A stretch of DNA of 11,479 nucleotides, from positions 1 to 11,479 of the forward strand of contig JASLXP010001125.1 of the NCBI GenBank assembly GCA_030740295.1. The letters run 5' to 3'. This DNA is from Planctomycetota bacterium. Lineage in GTDB: Bacteria > Planctomycetota > PUPC01 > JACPCR01. Of the stretch, positions 1-6,435 are shown piece after piece. A model generated the notes under the pieces. That model saw only the letters and a program-made list of their open reading frames with translations. It was not told the DNA's origin and did not search any database. The position numbers and the translations under genes were made by a program. The first letter of the stretch is position 1. Each line of letters starts with the position of its first letter.

Positions 1-15
1 AAAACTGCCAACTTT

Positions 16-20
16 GGAGG
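16..20 (+). promoter_or_regulatory. Ribosome binding site of the glycyl radical enzyme gene
   Basis: A perfect GGAGG lies 7 bases before the ATG at 28. This fixes that ATG as the start and excludes a later in-frame ATG. Only 27 bases precede the gene in the window, so its promoter and any upstream operon partner cannot be seen. Confidence 0.85.
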
Positions 21-27
21 ATAGTCC

Positions 28-2232
28 ATGGCCGCTACTCTTCTCGAACCCACACCGACATCTGAAACTCTACCTCTTCGCGGATCCATGCCTCGAACCC
101 ACCTGCTGGCGACGGATGCCGCAAATCGCGATTTTCGGGTATTCATCGAGCAGGCTGAGCTGCACGGCAGGTACACTCCCCCTGAAGGTCTTCCATTCAT
201 CCTGCAGGATGCGCACGCGTTTGCTCACGTCCATCCGCGTTTGACCCCGGTGATACGTGATGGCGAGCTCATCGTCGGCGCAAGGATTCGAGACACGAGC
301 AGCGAGGCCGGACGCGGTTGGATTCCCGATGGATCAGACCATTACATTGAAAGGTTCGCGCAAAACGCACCGGCCGACCGTCCCGATATCCGGGCCATGG
401 CGCAGCGGGGGCTCATCTCGCCGCAGGGATCGTTGAATCACAAGGTCGTTGATTACGCCGGCTTCGTCCGTACCGGCTCCGCGGCTCTCGCCCGGCGCGC
501 ACGGAAATTGGCCGCAGCCAGGGATGGCGATGAACGCGACTTCGCCACCGCCTTTGCCATGGGACACGACGCGATGATCGAACACGCGAGCACCTATGCA
601 GACGCCTGCCGGAAGCGTGCGAAGTCGGCCGGCCCTGAATACACCGATGAACTTCTGGAAATTGCCCGCATCTGCGAGAAAGTGCCGGCTCAACCCGCTG
701 AGACTTTCCACGAAGCGCTTCAGGGCCTCTGGTTCGCATACATGGTCGCGGGAGATGCCACCGGCCGTCCGGATGTGTATCTCAATGACTTCTATCAGTC
801 CGATCTTGCCGCTGGTCGAATCACCCGTGAGAGAGCCCAGGAGCTCATCGAGTGTCTGATGATCAAGATTCACGGTGATACGATGGAAGGTCTCATCAAT
901 GTCAGCTCGGTCCAGACCATGACCCTCGGCGGAGTTCACCCGGACGGGTCGGACGCGACCAATGATCTCACTCGCCTTTTCCTCTCAGCAATTCACAACG
1001 TGAGGCTGCTGCGGCCCACGGTCTACATTCGTTGCCATGAGAACACCCCGGAAGATGTTCTCACTCAGGCAATCGACATGCTCGGAGATGGGCTGACCGA
1101 GCCGAATTTCTACGGGGACCGTCCCATCATCGAAGGCCTGACCCGCGTCGGCATTCCCCTGGAGGAAGCCAGAAATTTCGCACTCAGTGGATGCACCGAA
1201 GTGGTATCGCCCGGCCTCGGAAACTGGGGCGCGCCCAATGGCTGGATCAATCTCGCTCTCATCGTCGATGAAGCCCTCCGCGATTTCGCCCGTGAAGGCG
1301 GTGGAGACAGCGAAGCCATGTGGAACGCGATCGAGCGGCACATCGATAATGTGGCTGAAGCGTGCCGAATCAACAACATCTGGTGCGACGAAAAGTGCCA
1401 GGAACGCGACACCCGATTCACCGCGTCGCTCCTGATGCCCGTCTGCCTGGAGAGATGCCGGGACATTAATCACGGCGGCGCAGCGACCCACCTCGGCCAA
1501 TGGGAAGGGATGGGCCTGCCCAATGCTGCGGAAATGATCTTCGCGGCCACGAAGCTCGCGGTTGAAGCAGATGAATCTCTCGCTTCACTTTTTGCCCGCC
1601 TCGACGCCGGTGACGCTGATATTTTCCGCCAACTCAGGAATCTTCCCAAATTCGGCAACGACCATCCGGAAGTGGATCAGGTCGGCAATCGCCTGGTGAC
1701 GATGATGTCGGGCTCGCTCGAGCGACGAAAAACGCCCATTCGCTCCGCTCTCGTGCTCGGACATCTGGCTGGCGGGGAGAACATGCACATCGCCTATGGC
1801 CTGGTCATGGGGCCGACCCTCGACGGCCGCGCCAGGGGAGACACCCTCGCAGACTCACTTGCCGGCTCCCAGGGCAGGACGACCGCGGGACCGACAGCGG
1901 TCATTCAGTCGCTCTGCAAGCTAGACCATTCAAGGATGGCAGCGGGCAACGTCTCCACGCTCCGTCTGAATCCCAGTGATTTCGCAACGCCCGCAGGAAA
2001 GAAGAACGTGGTGGCCCTCATTCGTGCCTTCGTCGCCATGGGCGGCAGCCAGCTCCAACTCAACATGATCGATGCAGAGACACTCCGGGCCGCGCAGGCA
2101 GACCCCGACAGTTACCGCGGCCTCCTGGTACGGGTGGCCGGATACAGCTCCGACTTCACCCAGATGGGTAAGTGTCTGCAAGACGAAATCATCGCACGAA
2201 CCGAAGGGCTGGACGTAATGAGTAATGAGTAA
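28..2232 (+). CDS. Glycyl radical enzyme, pyruvate formate-lyase / diol dehydratase-like, substrate unknown
   Basis: This is a 734-residue cytoplasmic, oxygen-sensitive radical enzyme. The PFL-like barrel covers about residues 30-600, with a GRPD motif at 246-249. The thiyl-radical cysteine is Cys389 in a G-C-T-E context, with Glu391 two residues on. The C-terminal glycyl radical domain spans about 600-725. It has DGR at 599-601, SQG at 614-616, PTAV at 622-625, KLDH at 631-634, and the signature RVAGYS with the radical glycine at Gly705, followed by a QDEII motif. In known family members Cys-x-Glu is typical of dehydratases and lyases (glycerol/propanediol dehydratase, choline TMA-lyase, hydroxyproline dehydratase), whereas true pyruvate formate-lyase has adjacent Cys-Cys. 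I therefore infer an eliminase or C-X lyase rather than PFL, with the substrate unknown. At 734 residues it is slightly short for the family. The radical SAM activase it needs is not in the window. The last six residues and the stop codon come from a TAATGAG repeat. Confidence 0.93.
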   Translation: MAATLLEPTPTSETLPLRGSMPRTHLLATDAANRDFRVFIEQAELHGRYTPPEGLPFILQDAHAFAHVHPRLTPVIRDGELIVGARIRDTSSEAGRGWIPDGSDHYIERFAQNAPADRPDIRAMAQRGLISPQGSLNHKVVDYAGFVRTGSAALARRARKLAAARDGDERDFATAFAMGHDAMIEHASTYADACRKRAKSAGPEYTDELLEIARICEKVPAQPAETFHEALQGLWFAYMVAGDATGRPDVYLNDFYQSDLAAGRITRERAQELIECLMIKIHGDTMEGLINVSSVQTMTLGGVHPDGSDATNDLTRLFLSAIHNVRLLRPTVYIRCHENTPEDVLTQAIDMLGDGLTEPNFYGDRPIIEGLTRVGIPLEEARNFALSGCTEVVSPGLGNWGAPNGWINLALIVDEALRDFAREGGGDSEAMWNAIERHIDNVAEACRINNIWCDEKCQERDTRFTASLLMPVCLERCRDINHGGAATHLGQWEGMGLPNAAEMIFAATKLAVEADESLASLFARLDAGDADIFRQLRNLPKFGNDHPEVDQVGNRLVTMMSGSLERRKTPIRSALVLGHLAGGENMHIAYGLVMGPTLDGRARGDTLADSLAGSQGRTTAGPTAVIQSLCKLDHSRMAAGNVSTLRLNPSDFATPAGKKNVVALIRAFVAMGGSQLQLNMIDAETLRAAQADPDSYRGLLVRVAGYSSDFTQMGKCLQDEIIARTEGLDVMSNE

Positions 2233-2241
2233 TGAGTAAGG
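2214..2241 (+). repeat. TAATGAG heptamer repeat, copy 1 (three units)
   Basis: Three tandem units of TAATGAG (2216-2236 in the GTAATGA register) are flanked by CG on the left and TAAGG on the right. The element straddles the end of the glycyl radical enzyme gene. It encodes the final V-M-S-N-E and provides the TAA stop at 2230-2232. The heptamer length puts TAA and TGA codons in all three plus-strand frames. A copy in inverted orientation, 27 of 28 bases identical, lies at 7744-7771. Confidence 0.85.
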
Positions 2242-2275
2242 TGCCGGGGCTTGGATTCTTGTCCCAAGTTTGCAC
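2241..2275 (+). terminator. Possible terminator hairpin after the glycyl radical enzyme gene
   Basis: GTGC (2241-2244) pairs with GCAC (2272-2275), and CTTGG (2250-2254) pairs with CCAAG (2264-2268). Three G·U wobbles can join the two stems, and the loop is about 9 bases. It begins 8 bases after the stop codon. No T-run follows, so a standard intrinsic terminator is not assured. Confidence 0.4.
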
Positions 2276-2317
2276 AATTGGAATTAAAGGCGAGCCGCGA
2301 GGAAGAAACGTGAGCCT

Positions 2318-2335
2318 CCGCGGGACAAACCGCGG
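2318..2335 (-). terminator. GC hairpin just downstream of the PHP gene
   Basis: CCGCGG at 2318-2323 and again at 2330-2335, separated by a 6-base loop, can form a 6-bp all-GC stem. On the minus strand it starts 6 bases past the PHP stop codon. No U-tract follows on either strand. The rest of the 109-base gap between the two convergent genes (2233-2341) shows no gene. Confidence 0.4.
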
Positions 2336-2341
2336 CCACCG

Positions 2342-3247
2342 TTAACATTGTTCCTTGGGTCGTCCATCCAGGCGATCGAGGAACTCATCCAGCCATTCTT
2401 CCTCCCCGTTGTGTACCGCGAATTTTGTCTGAACGTGTTCGTCTGAGTGGCAATCGGAACCACCGGTAGAGAACAGTTTCTTCTCCTCGCAGTAACTGCG
2501 ATAGACCTGAGTGAAGTCCTCAGGAACTGAAGGATGGGCGCATTCGACGCCATCCAGAAGACACTCGTCGACCAGGTGGTCCATGCGATTTCGATCTCCC
2601 TGGGCAAAGTAGCCGTGGGGGTGAGCGATTGCGACGAGGGCGCCCGATTCCTTCACCGCAGGGATGACCTTCTCGACCGCAGGATACGGTGGAGCGGCAA
2701 CGGCGGCCCCAGCCCGGCTTCGGACTGTTGAATACTCCGTGAGACTTGAAATGAAGCCCCGCTCCAGCCAGTAGTCGCGCTGCACACCATTCTTCACGTG
2801 CGTGCATCCCTGGACTTCGAGCGTCTGCGGCGGCCGATAGGATTGCAGCAGTTCCATACGCCGCTCATCAGAATAATCGAAGCCAAGAGCGCACATTCCT
2901 TTCGATATGGCCGAGCCGTATTCACGCTGCCAGTCATGATAGACATCCAGAACTTCCTGAAGGCCCGGCGATATCAGATCAGAGAATCCGTAGCAGAGGA
3001 GGTCCACCGCACCGATAGAGGTGTTTACTGACAATTCGGCCGCAGGAATGACTCGAACATCAGTGAAGTTTCGTGCTGCCTGCCGCACGTCATCCTGCGA
3101 ATCAAGAACGTGATGTTCCGTGATGGCCATGCATCGGACCCCAAGCTCGCGGGCCCGCTCAAAATAGCTCTCGACGCGCGCTGTGGCATCGTAGCTCCAG
3201 AATGTATGGAGATGCAGGTCGTATACGGCTGTTGCCTCGTCCGTCAT
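2342..3247 (-). CDS. PHP-domain metal-dependent phosphoesterase
   Basis: This is a 301-residue cytoplasmic protein with a complete set of PHP metal ligands. The H-x-H motif is at His12/His14 (DLHLHT). His45-His46 lie in ITEHH, Glu71 in PAAEL, His209/His211 in AIAHPHG, and the closing GGSDCH has Asp265 and His267. The family hydrolyses phosphoesters at a two- or three-metal centre; stand-alone members include histidinol phosphatase, nucleoside 3',5'-bisphosphate phosphatase and AMP-type enzymes. There is no polymerase domain, so this is not a DNA polymerase. An insertion of about 100 residues (roughly 89-185) between the Glu71 and His209 motifs is a likely substrate-specificity segment. The start is supported by a GAGG 8 bases upstream. 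The gene lies 68 bases downstream of the secreted glycosidase-like gene on the same strand and may be co-transcribed with it. The substrate cannot be told from the sequence. Confidence 0.88.
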   Translation of the reverse strand: MTDEATAVYDLHLHTFWSYDATARVESYFERARELGVRCMAITEHHVLDSQDDVRQAARNFTDVRVIPAAELSVNTSIGAVDLLCYGFSDLISPGLQEVLDVYHDWQREYGSAISKGMCALGFDYSDERRMELLQSYRPPQTLEVQGCTHVKNGVQRDYWLERGFISSLTEYSTVRSRAGAAVAAPPYPAVEKVIPAVKESGALVAIAHPHGYFAQGDRNRMDHLVDECLLDGVECAHPSVPEDFTQVYRSYCEEKKLFSTGGSDCHSDEHVQTKFAVHNGEEEWLDEFLDRLDGRPKEQC

Positions 3248-3255
3248 ATGTCATT

Positions 3256-3259
3256 CCTC
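3256..3259 (-). promoter_or_regulatory. Ribosome binding site of the PHP gene
   Basis: Read on the minus strand, GAGG lies 8 bases before the ATG at 3247. It supports that start and independent translation of the PHP gene even if it is co-transcribed with the gene upstream. Confidence 0.7.
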
Positions 3260-3288
3260 GATTGTTTGCGCGGTAGTAAAGGAGTTCT

Positions 3289-3325
3289 GGGAAATAAGAC
3301 CGCTCTAAACTGCGGTCAGTTTCCC
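3289..3325 (-). terminator. Interrupted hairpin over the stop codon of the glycosidase-like gene
   Basis: The inner stem is GACCGC (3298-3303) with GCGGTC (3312-3317) around an 8-base loop. An outer stem of GGGAAA (3289-3294) with TTTCCC (3320-3325) is separated from it by 3 and 2 unpaired bases. On the minus strand the inner stem is followed directly by TTATTT, which fits a weak intrinsic terminator or attenuator. The structure includes the TGA stop at 3316-3318 and lies between two same-strand genes, so it may lower PHP expression relative to the upstream gene. Confidence 0.55.
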
Positions 3326-5343
3326 GACTCAGAAAGCCGGACCTCCCAGGGCTGAAACTGTTCAGACAGGTTCCTGATTCCAGAAATTCTGGACAGCCTG
3401 GCAAAGCCTGGGTAGTTCCTTTCCTTGGGCAGACTGTTCACAAAGACTGAGAATCCTCCGCGTCCTGGAGAAAACCTCGCGGCGTGGAATGGATAAGTCT
3501 TGCTGACGGTCATGGTTTTTCGGTCACCAAGGAGGACGCGAAGTTTCTGCGAGGTGTCTTTAATCAAAGTGCTGGCTTTCTCAGAGCCCTTCCAATGTAC
3601 GAGAATCCCTTTCACACCGGATGCAATCGCACCGTAGAAGACACACTGGAGTTGCTTGTCCGGCAAGACTGGCAGCGCAGCGACGACTCCCTTTCCCCGC
3701 GCGGCGGACACAATGGCGCATTCTTCAAAGTAGTGGACGAGCGTTTCTGCCGGCGCATCGCTCTCTCCAGACAATCCACCCAGGAGGTCTGCCCCTCTGG
3801 CACTGGATGTTGGATCTACATCCACATGCTGGAAAAGGAGGACTGGATGATAGGGATCTTCCTTTCGCAGGAATCGATACGTATCAACCGCACTCGCAAG
3901 CTCTTCTCCTGTCTTCGCCTCCATCGACCACGCAAGAAGATGTGGGGAATCTCTCAGTTGTGAGAGTCGCTGCTGGAGTCTCTTGCCGCTCGCTTCTCTG
4001 TCCTTTTCTTTGATGGAAACACCGAGACCAGCAATGACTTTCAGGCCGTGTTTTCCAGCGAGTTTCAACGACTCAGATGTCGCATCCGCACAGTGAACGA
4101 TGTTCGCTGCCGATTTCGCGATTTCCTCAAATGCATTCTCTTCCTTCGGGACGTGATGAAAGCCCAGAGGAAAGAATGGTTGGCCATTCACGTGAATACG
4201 GCCATCTCGATCCAGCCATACTTCATTAGCAGAGGGAGAAAGAATCTGAATCTCATCCTGAGCCAGGGCCGCCTGGCCAAAGACTGGAGGTGTATGAATC
4301 GTCACTCGAAGTTTGAACGAGCCGGCCGGAGTGTCCTTGAGTTTCATTCTTAAGATCGGTCGACGATCTTTCATGACTCGCATTCCCGTGGTTCGATACT
4401 CCTTTAATCGATACGGGAATTCACGCCGGCCTATGGCAAGCCGGACCGAATAGCCTTTGGGCCCTCCAACAGAATTCTTCGGCTCGGCCAGCAATCCTTC
4501 GACCTCTATTTCGTCCGTCTTCTGCGTGGCAAAAAGGCAGTTTCGGAAGGACGGAAAGATCAGTCTGGCGGTCAGTCGCGGCGCACGATAGGCCGGGTAT
4601 TCAAGAGTATGGTAGGGCCTTTGAAACTCACTCTTTGGCCTCAGTTGAAATCGCACGAAAACGTTCGAAGGGATCTTTCCACACTTAAGCAACAGCGATT
4701 CACTCAGTTCGTTGCCAGGATCGAGCGCGACCGGCTTTTCGGTCGTTGCGATGATCTTCTCCTGGTTCTCCAGGCGATGGACTACCTCGATCACAATGGT
4801 GGCATCGATTGATTTAGAGGAATGAGCCTGAATACGAAGTGTGAACTCATTCTCTTTCTGAAGGGGCATACCTCTGCTGTCGCCACCGGGCTGGAAGATC
4901 CTGAAAAGTGAAGACGTGATTCCTTTGATCACTCCGGCTGCCTTGAATGCGTCGACTTTTTCTATGTGAGCTTTACCCCACGGCACAGTAAGCCGGAGCC
5001 TCTTCGTCTCCATCTCGGGGAAGGTGATAACCGCGGGGCTGGCACGGCCGGGAAAGAAGTCCGTGACCTTCTGCCAGCCATCTTTATTTTCAGCCGGTTT
5101 TTCGATGACGATCTGCCGCGGCCGGAAGATCCCTTCGCCCACATGCACATTCAAGACATTTATCGTGATCGCTTCTTCTGATTCCAGCATCCATTGGCGT
5201 TCATTCAGAGGGGTGAGAGTTGTACGAATCGATTCGTACAGGATGGATTCGATTTCCTTCTCGATTTCCTTGTCAATTTCGTCGAGCTCTTCAGAGATCA
5301 GAGAGACAGACAGAGACAAGAACAGTGCAAGCAGCTTAATCAT
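3316..5343 (-). CDS. Secreted glycosidase-like multidomain protein (beta-sandwich domains plus TIM-barrel-like region)
   Basis: From the ATG at 5343 this encodes 675 residues. The frame stays open to a TTG at 5418, but the ATG puts a signal peptide exactly at the N-terminus (MIKLLALFLSLSVSLIS), so I prefer it; no clear ribosome site is visible for either. After the signal peptide comes a very acidic stretch, about 18-35. A discoidin/F5-8C-like beta-sandwich follows at about 50-135 (GWQKVTD, then RLRLTV and IEKVDAF), then one or two Ig-like beta domains at about 145-370. At about 376 the motif WLDRDGRIHVNGQPFFPLGF begins, typical of the lead-in to a glycoside hydrolase TIM barrel; the barrel-like region runs to about 620. 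At the usual LLAW-x-x-x-DEP position the sequence is LLAWSMEAKTGEE, so the expected acid pair appears to be lost. The export and fold calls are fairly firm; any enzymatic role is doubtful, and carbohydrate binding is possible. It is probably transcribed ahead of the PHP gene. Confidence 0.8.
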   Translation of the reverse strand: MIKLLALFLSLSVSLISEELDEIDKEIEKEIESILYESIRTTLTPLNERQWMLESEEAITINVLNVHVGEGIFRPRQIVIEKPAENKDGWQKVTDFFPGRASPAVITFPEMETKRLRLTVPWGKAHIEKVDAFKAAGVIKGITSSLFRIFQPGGDSRGMPLQKENEFTLRIQAHSSKSIDATIVIEVVHRLENQEKIIATTEKPVALDPGNELSESLLLKCGKIPSNVFVRFQLRPKSEFQRPYHTLEYPAYRAPRLTARLIFPSFRNCLFATQKTDEIEVEGLLAEPKNSVGGPKGYSVRLAIGRREFPYRLKEYRTTGMRVMKDRRPILRMKLKDTPAGSFKLRVTIHTPPVFGQAALAQDEIQILSPSANEVWLDRDGRIHVNGQPFFPLGFHHVPKEENAFEEIAKSAANIVHCADATSESLKLAGKHGLKVIAGLGVSIKEKDREASGKRLQQRLSQLRDSPHLLAWSMEAKTGEELASAVDTYRFLRKEDPYHPVLLFQHVDVDPTSSARGADLLGGLSGESDAPAETLVHYFEECAIVSAARGKGVVAALPVLPDKQLQCVFYGAIASGVKGILVHWKGSEKASTLIKDTSQKLRVLLGDRKTMTVSKTYPFHAARFSPGRGGFSVFVNSLPKERNYPGFARLSRISGIRNLSEQFQPWEVRLSESGN

Positions 5344-5555
5344 GGAAATGAGTTCGTTCGGATTTGTTTTCGCGGCTGCACAACTTCGGTTTGAAAGAAG
5401 CAATTTGGGATTGACCAACTCATCGGGTTACCATGGCGACCCTGATAAAGGGGGCAAGATCTTCGTGCACATTGATTCGCACAAGTCAAAACTGATTTCC
5501 CATTCAGTGTGCCTCTGCGCTTTTCTGTCTTGTACTTTGATTCGGAGAAATGATT
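5344..5555. other. Divergent intergenic region
   Basis: This 212-base gap separates two genes that point away from each other, so it should hold promoters for both. I see no convincing -35/-10 pair on either strand. The only dyad of note is ACTGA (5491-5495) with TCAGT (5504-5508) around an 8-base spacer, which could be an operator but is short enough to be chance. The minus-strand frame of the glycosidase-like gene continues open through 5344-5418 from a TTG. Confidence 0.5.
5544..5547 (+). promoter_or_regulatory. Ribosome binding site that decides the creatininase-family start
   Basis: GGAG lies 2 bases before an ATG at 5550 and 8 bases before a second in-frame ATG at 5556. Only the second distance is normal for initiation, so 5556 is the better start. 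The two choices differ by two residues. Confidence 0.65.
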
Positions 5556-6350
5556 ATGTCCAAAGTATTCTTGCCGGAGATGAGCTTTGCCGAAGTCGAG
5601 GACATCCTCGATCGGGTTGAATTGGCGATCATTCCCACTGGCAGCAATGAGGGGCACGGGCCGCACCTGCCATTAAAGGTCGACGCGGCCACGGCGACCT
5701 TTGTATCGTGCGGGGCCGCAGAACGCCTCCACCCGCAGGTGCTGGTGGCGCCGGCCCTGGCGGTGGGGCACTCTCCCCAGCATCTGGAATTCCCCGGCAG
5801 CATGACCTTGCGGGTAGAGACGCAGATCCGAGTGTTGACGGATTACTGCCATTCGCTGATGGGCTATGGCATAAAGCGCTTTGCCATCGTGAACGGACAC
5901 GGAAACAACGTTGCAGTCAACGCCCAGGCCGCGCGGCGGATCACCGAGGAGCTCGGCTTGCTCGTGGCGTCATTTTCCTACTGGGACGTGATCGACAAAG
6001 AAAAGATCGCCGCAATCAACGAAGGGCGCCACTATCCGGGGCATGCGGACGAGTTCGAGACATCAATGATTCTGCATATCTGTCCAGAGCATGCGCGCAT
6101 GGACCGAATGCACGAAATCGAGGACAAGTACGGCCTGTTTGGGCCGGGACCGGAACTCGGGCCGGGTGAGCAATACCTGGCGACGACCACATTTAAACAG
6201 ACGGGACTCCGTGCGCGGCTGCTCTGCGATGTGGCGGCAGAGAACTACAAGCTGGCAAGTGCGGAAAAAGGAGCGCAGTTTGCCCAATTGGCGATCGAGG
6301 GCACGGCCGCATATCTGAAAGATTTCATTGAGAACACGGAAGCCGGCTGA
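5556..6350 (+). CDS. Creatininase-family amidohydrolase
   Basis: This is a 264-residue cytoplasmic metal-dependent hydrolase of normal family length (about 250-265). It has the family signature PTGSNEGHGPHLPLKVD near residues 27-43, giving metal ligands Glu32, His34 and Asp43. VNGHGNN is at 112-118 (His115), and GHADEFETS at 162-170 supplies the late acidic residues. Family members open cyclic amides or hydrolyse related C-N or C-C bonds. They include creatininase, the mycofactocin peptidase MftE, FAPy deformylase, and the 3-dehydro-scyllo-inosose hydrolase (IolN) of the Thermotoga inositol pathway. True creatininase is unlikely because no creatine or sarcosine genes are near. The convergent neighbour is a medium-chain dehydrogenase, which suggests, as inference only, dehydrogenation of a cyclic substrate followed by ring opening. 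The exact substrate is unknown. Confidence 0.9.
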   Translation: MSKVFLPEMSFAEVEDILDRVELAIIPTGSNEGHGPHLPLKVDAATATFVSCGAAERLHPQVLVAPALAVGHSPQHLEFPGSMTLRVETQIRVLTDYCHSLMGYGIKRFAIVNGHGNNVAVNAQAARRITEELGLLVASFSYWDVIDKEKIAAINEGRHYPGHADEFETSMILHICPEHARMDRMHEIEDKYGLFGPGPELGPGEQYLATTTFKQTGLRARLLCDVAAENYKLASAEKGAQFAQLAIEGTAAYLKDFIENTEAG

Positions 6351-6395
6351 GCCTGCAGGTGAGGGCGACCCTGGAGGCCGATGGCTGCACAACGT

Positions 6396-6427
6396 GTGGC
6401 GTGTCTGACTCTGTTTCTGACCGCCAC
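6396..6427. terminator. Bulged hairpin between convergent genes
   Basis: GTGGCG (6396-6401) plus GTC (6403-6405) pair with GAC (6419-6421) and CGCCAC (6422-6427), making 9 bp with one bulged T at 6402 and a 13-base loop. It sits in the 85-base gap between the creatininase-family gene and the dehydrogenase gene, 9 bases from the latter's stop. Neither side has a T-run. A shared, bidirectional transcription end is the likely role. Confidence 0.5.
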
Positions 6428-6435
6428 TCGATGCC

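Noticed and set aside
334..1500. Long minus-strand open frames (201 and 171 codons) opposite the glycyl radical enzyme
   Set aside because: They overlap a gene with complete family motifs, show no recognisable domains, and arise from third-position C/G codon bias.
28..2232. Naming gene 1 pflB
   Set aside because: True pyruvate formate-lyase uses two adjacent cysteines; this protein has Cys-Thr-Glu at the active site.
5491..5508. ACTGA-N8-TCAGT dyad as an operator
   Set aside because: Five-base arms with an 8-base spacer are expected by chance in a gap of this size, and no regulator gene is nearby. It is mentioned only in the intergenic entry.
5024..5620. Plus-strand open frame of 198 codons crossing the divergent gap before the creatininase-family gene
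   Set aside because: It is antisense to the signal-peptide gene, serine-rich with no domain, and overlaps the well-supported start at 5556.
5556..6350. Naming gene 4 as creatininase proper
   Set aside because: Family motifs are present, but the context lacks creatine/sarcosine metabolism and the family covers several different reactions.
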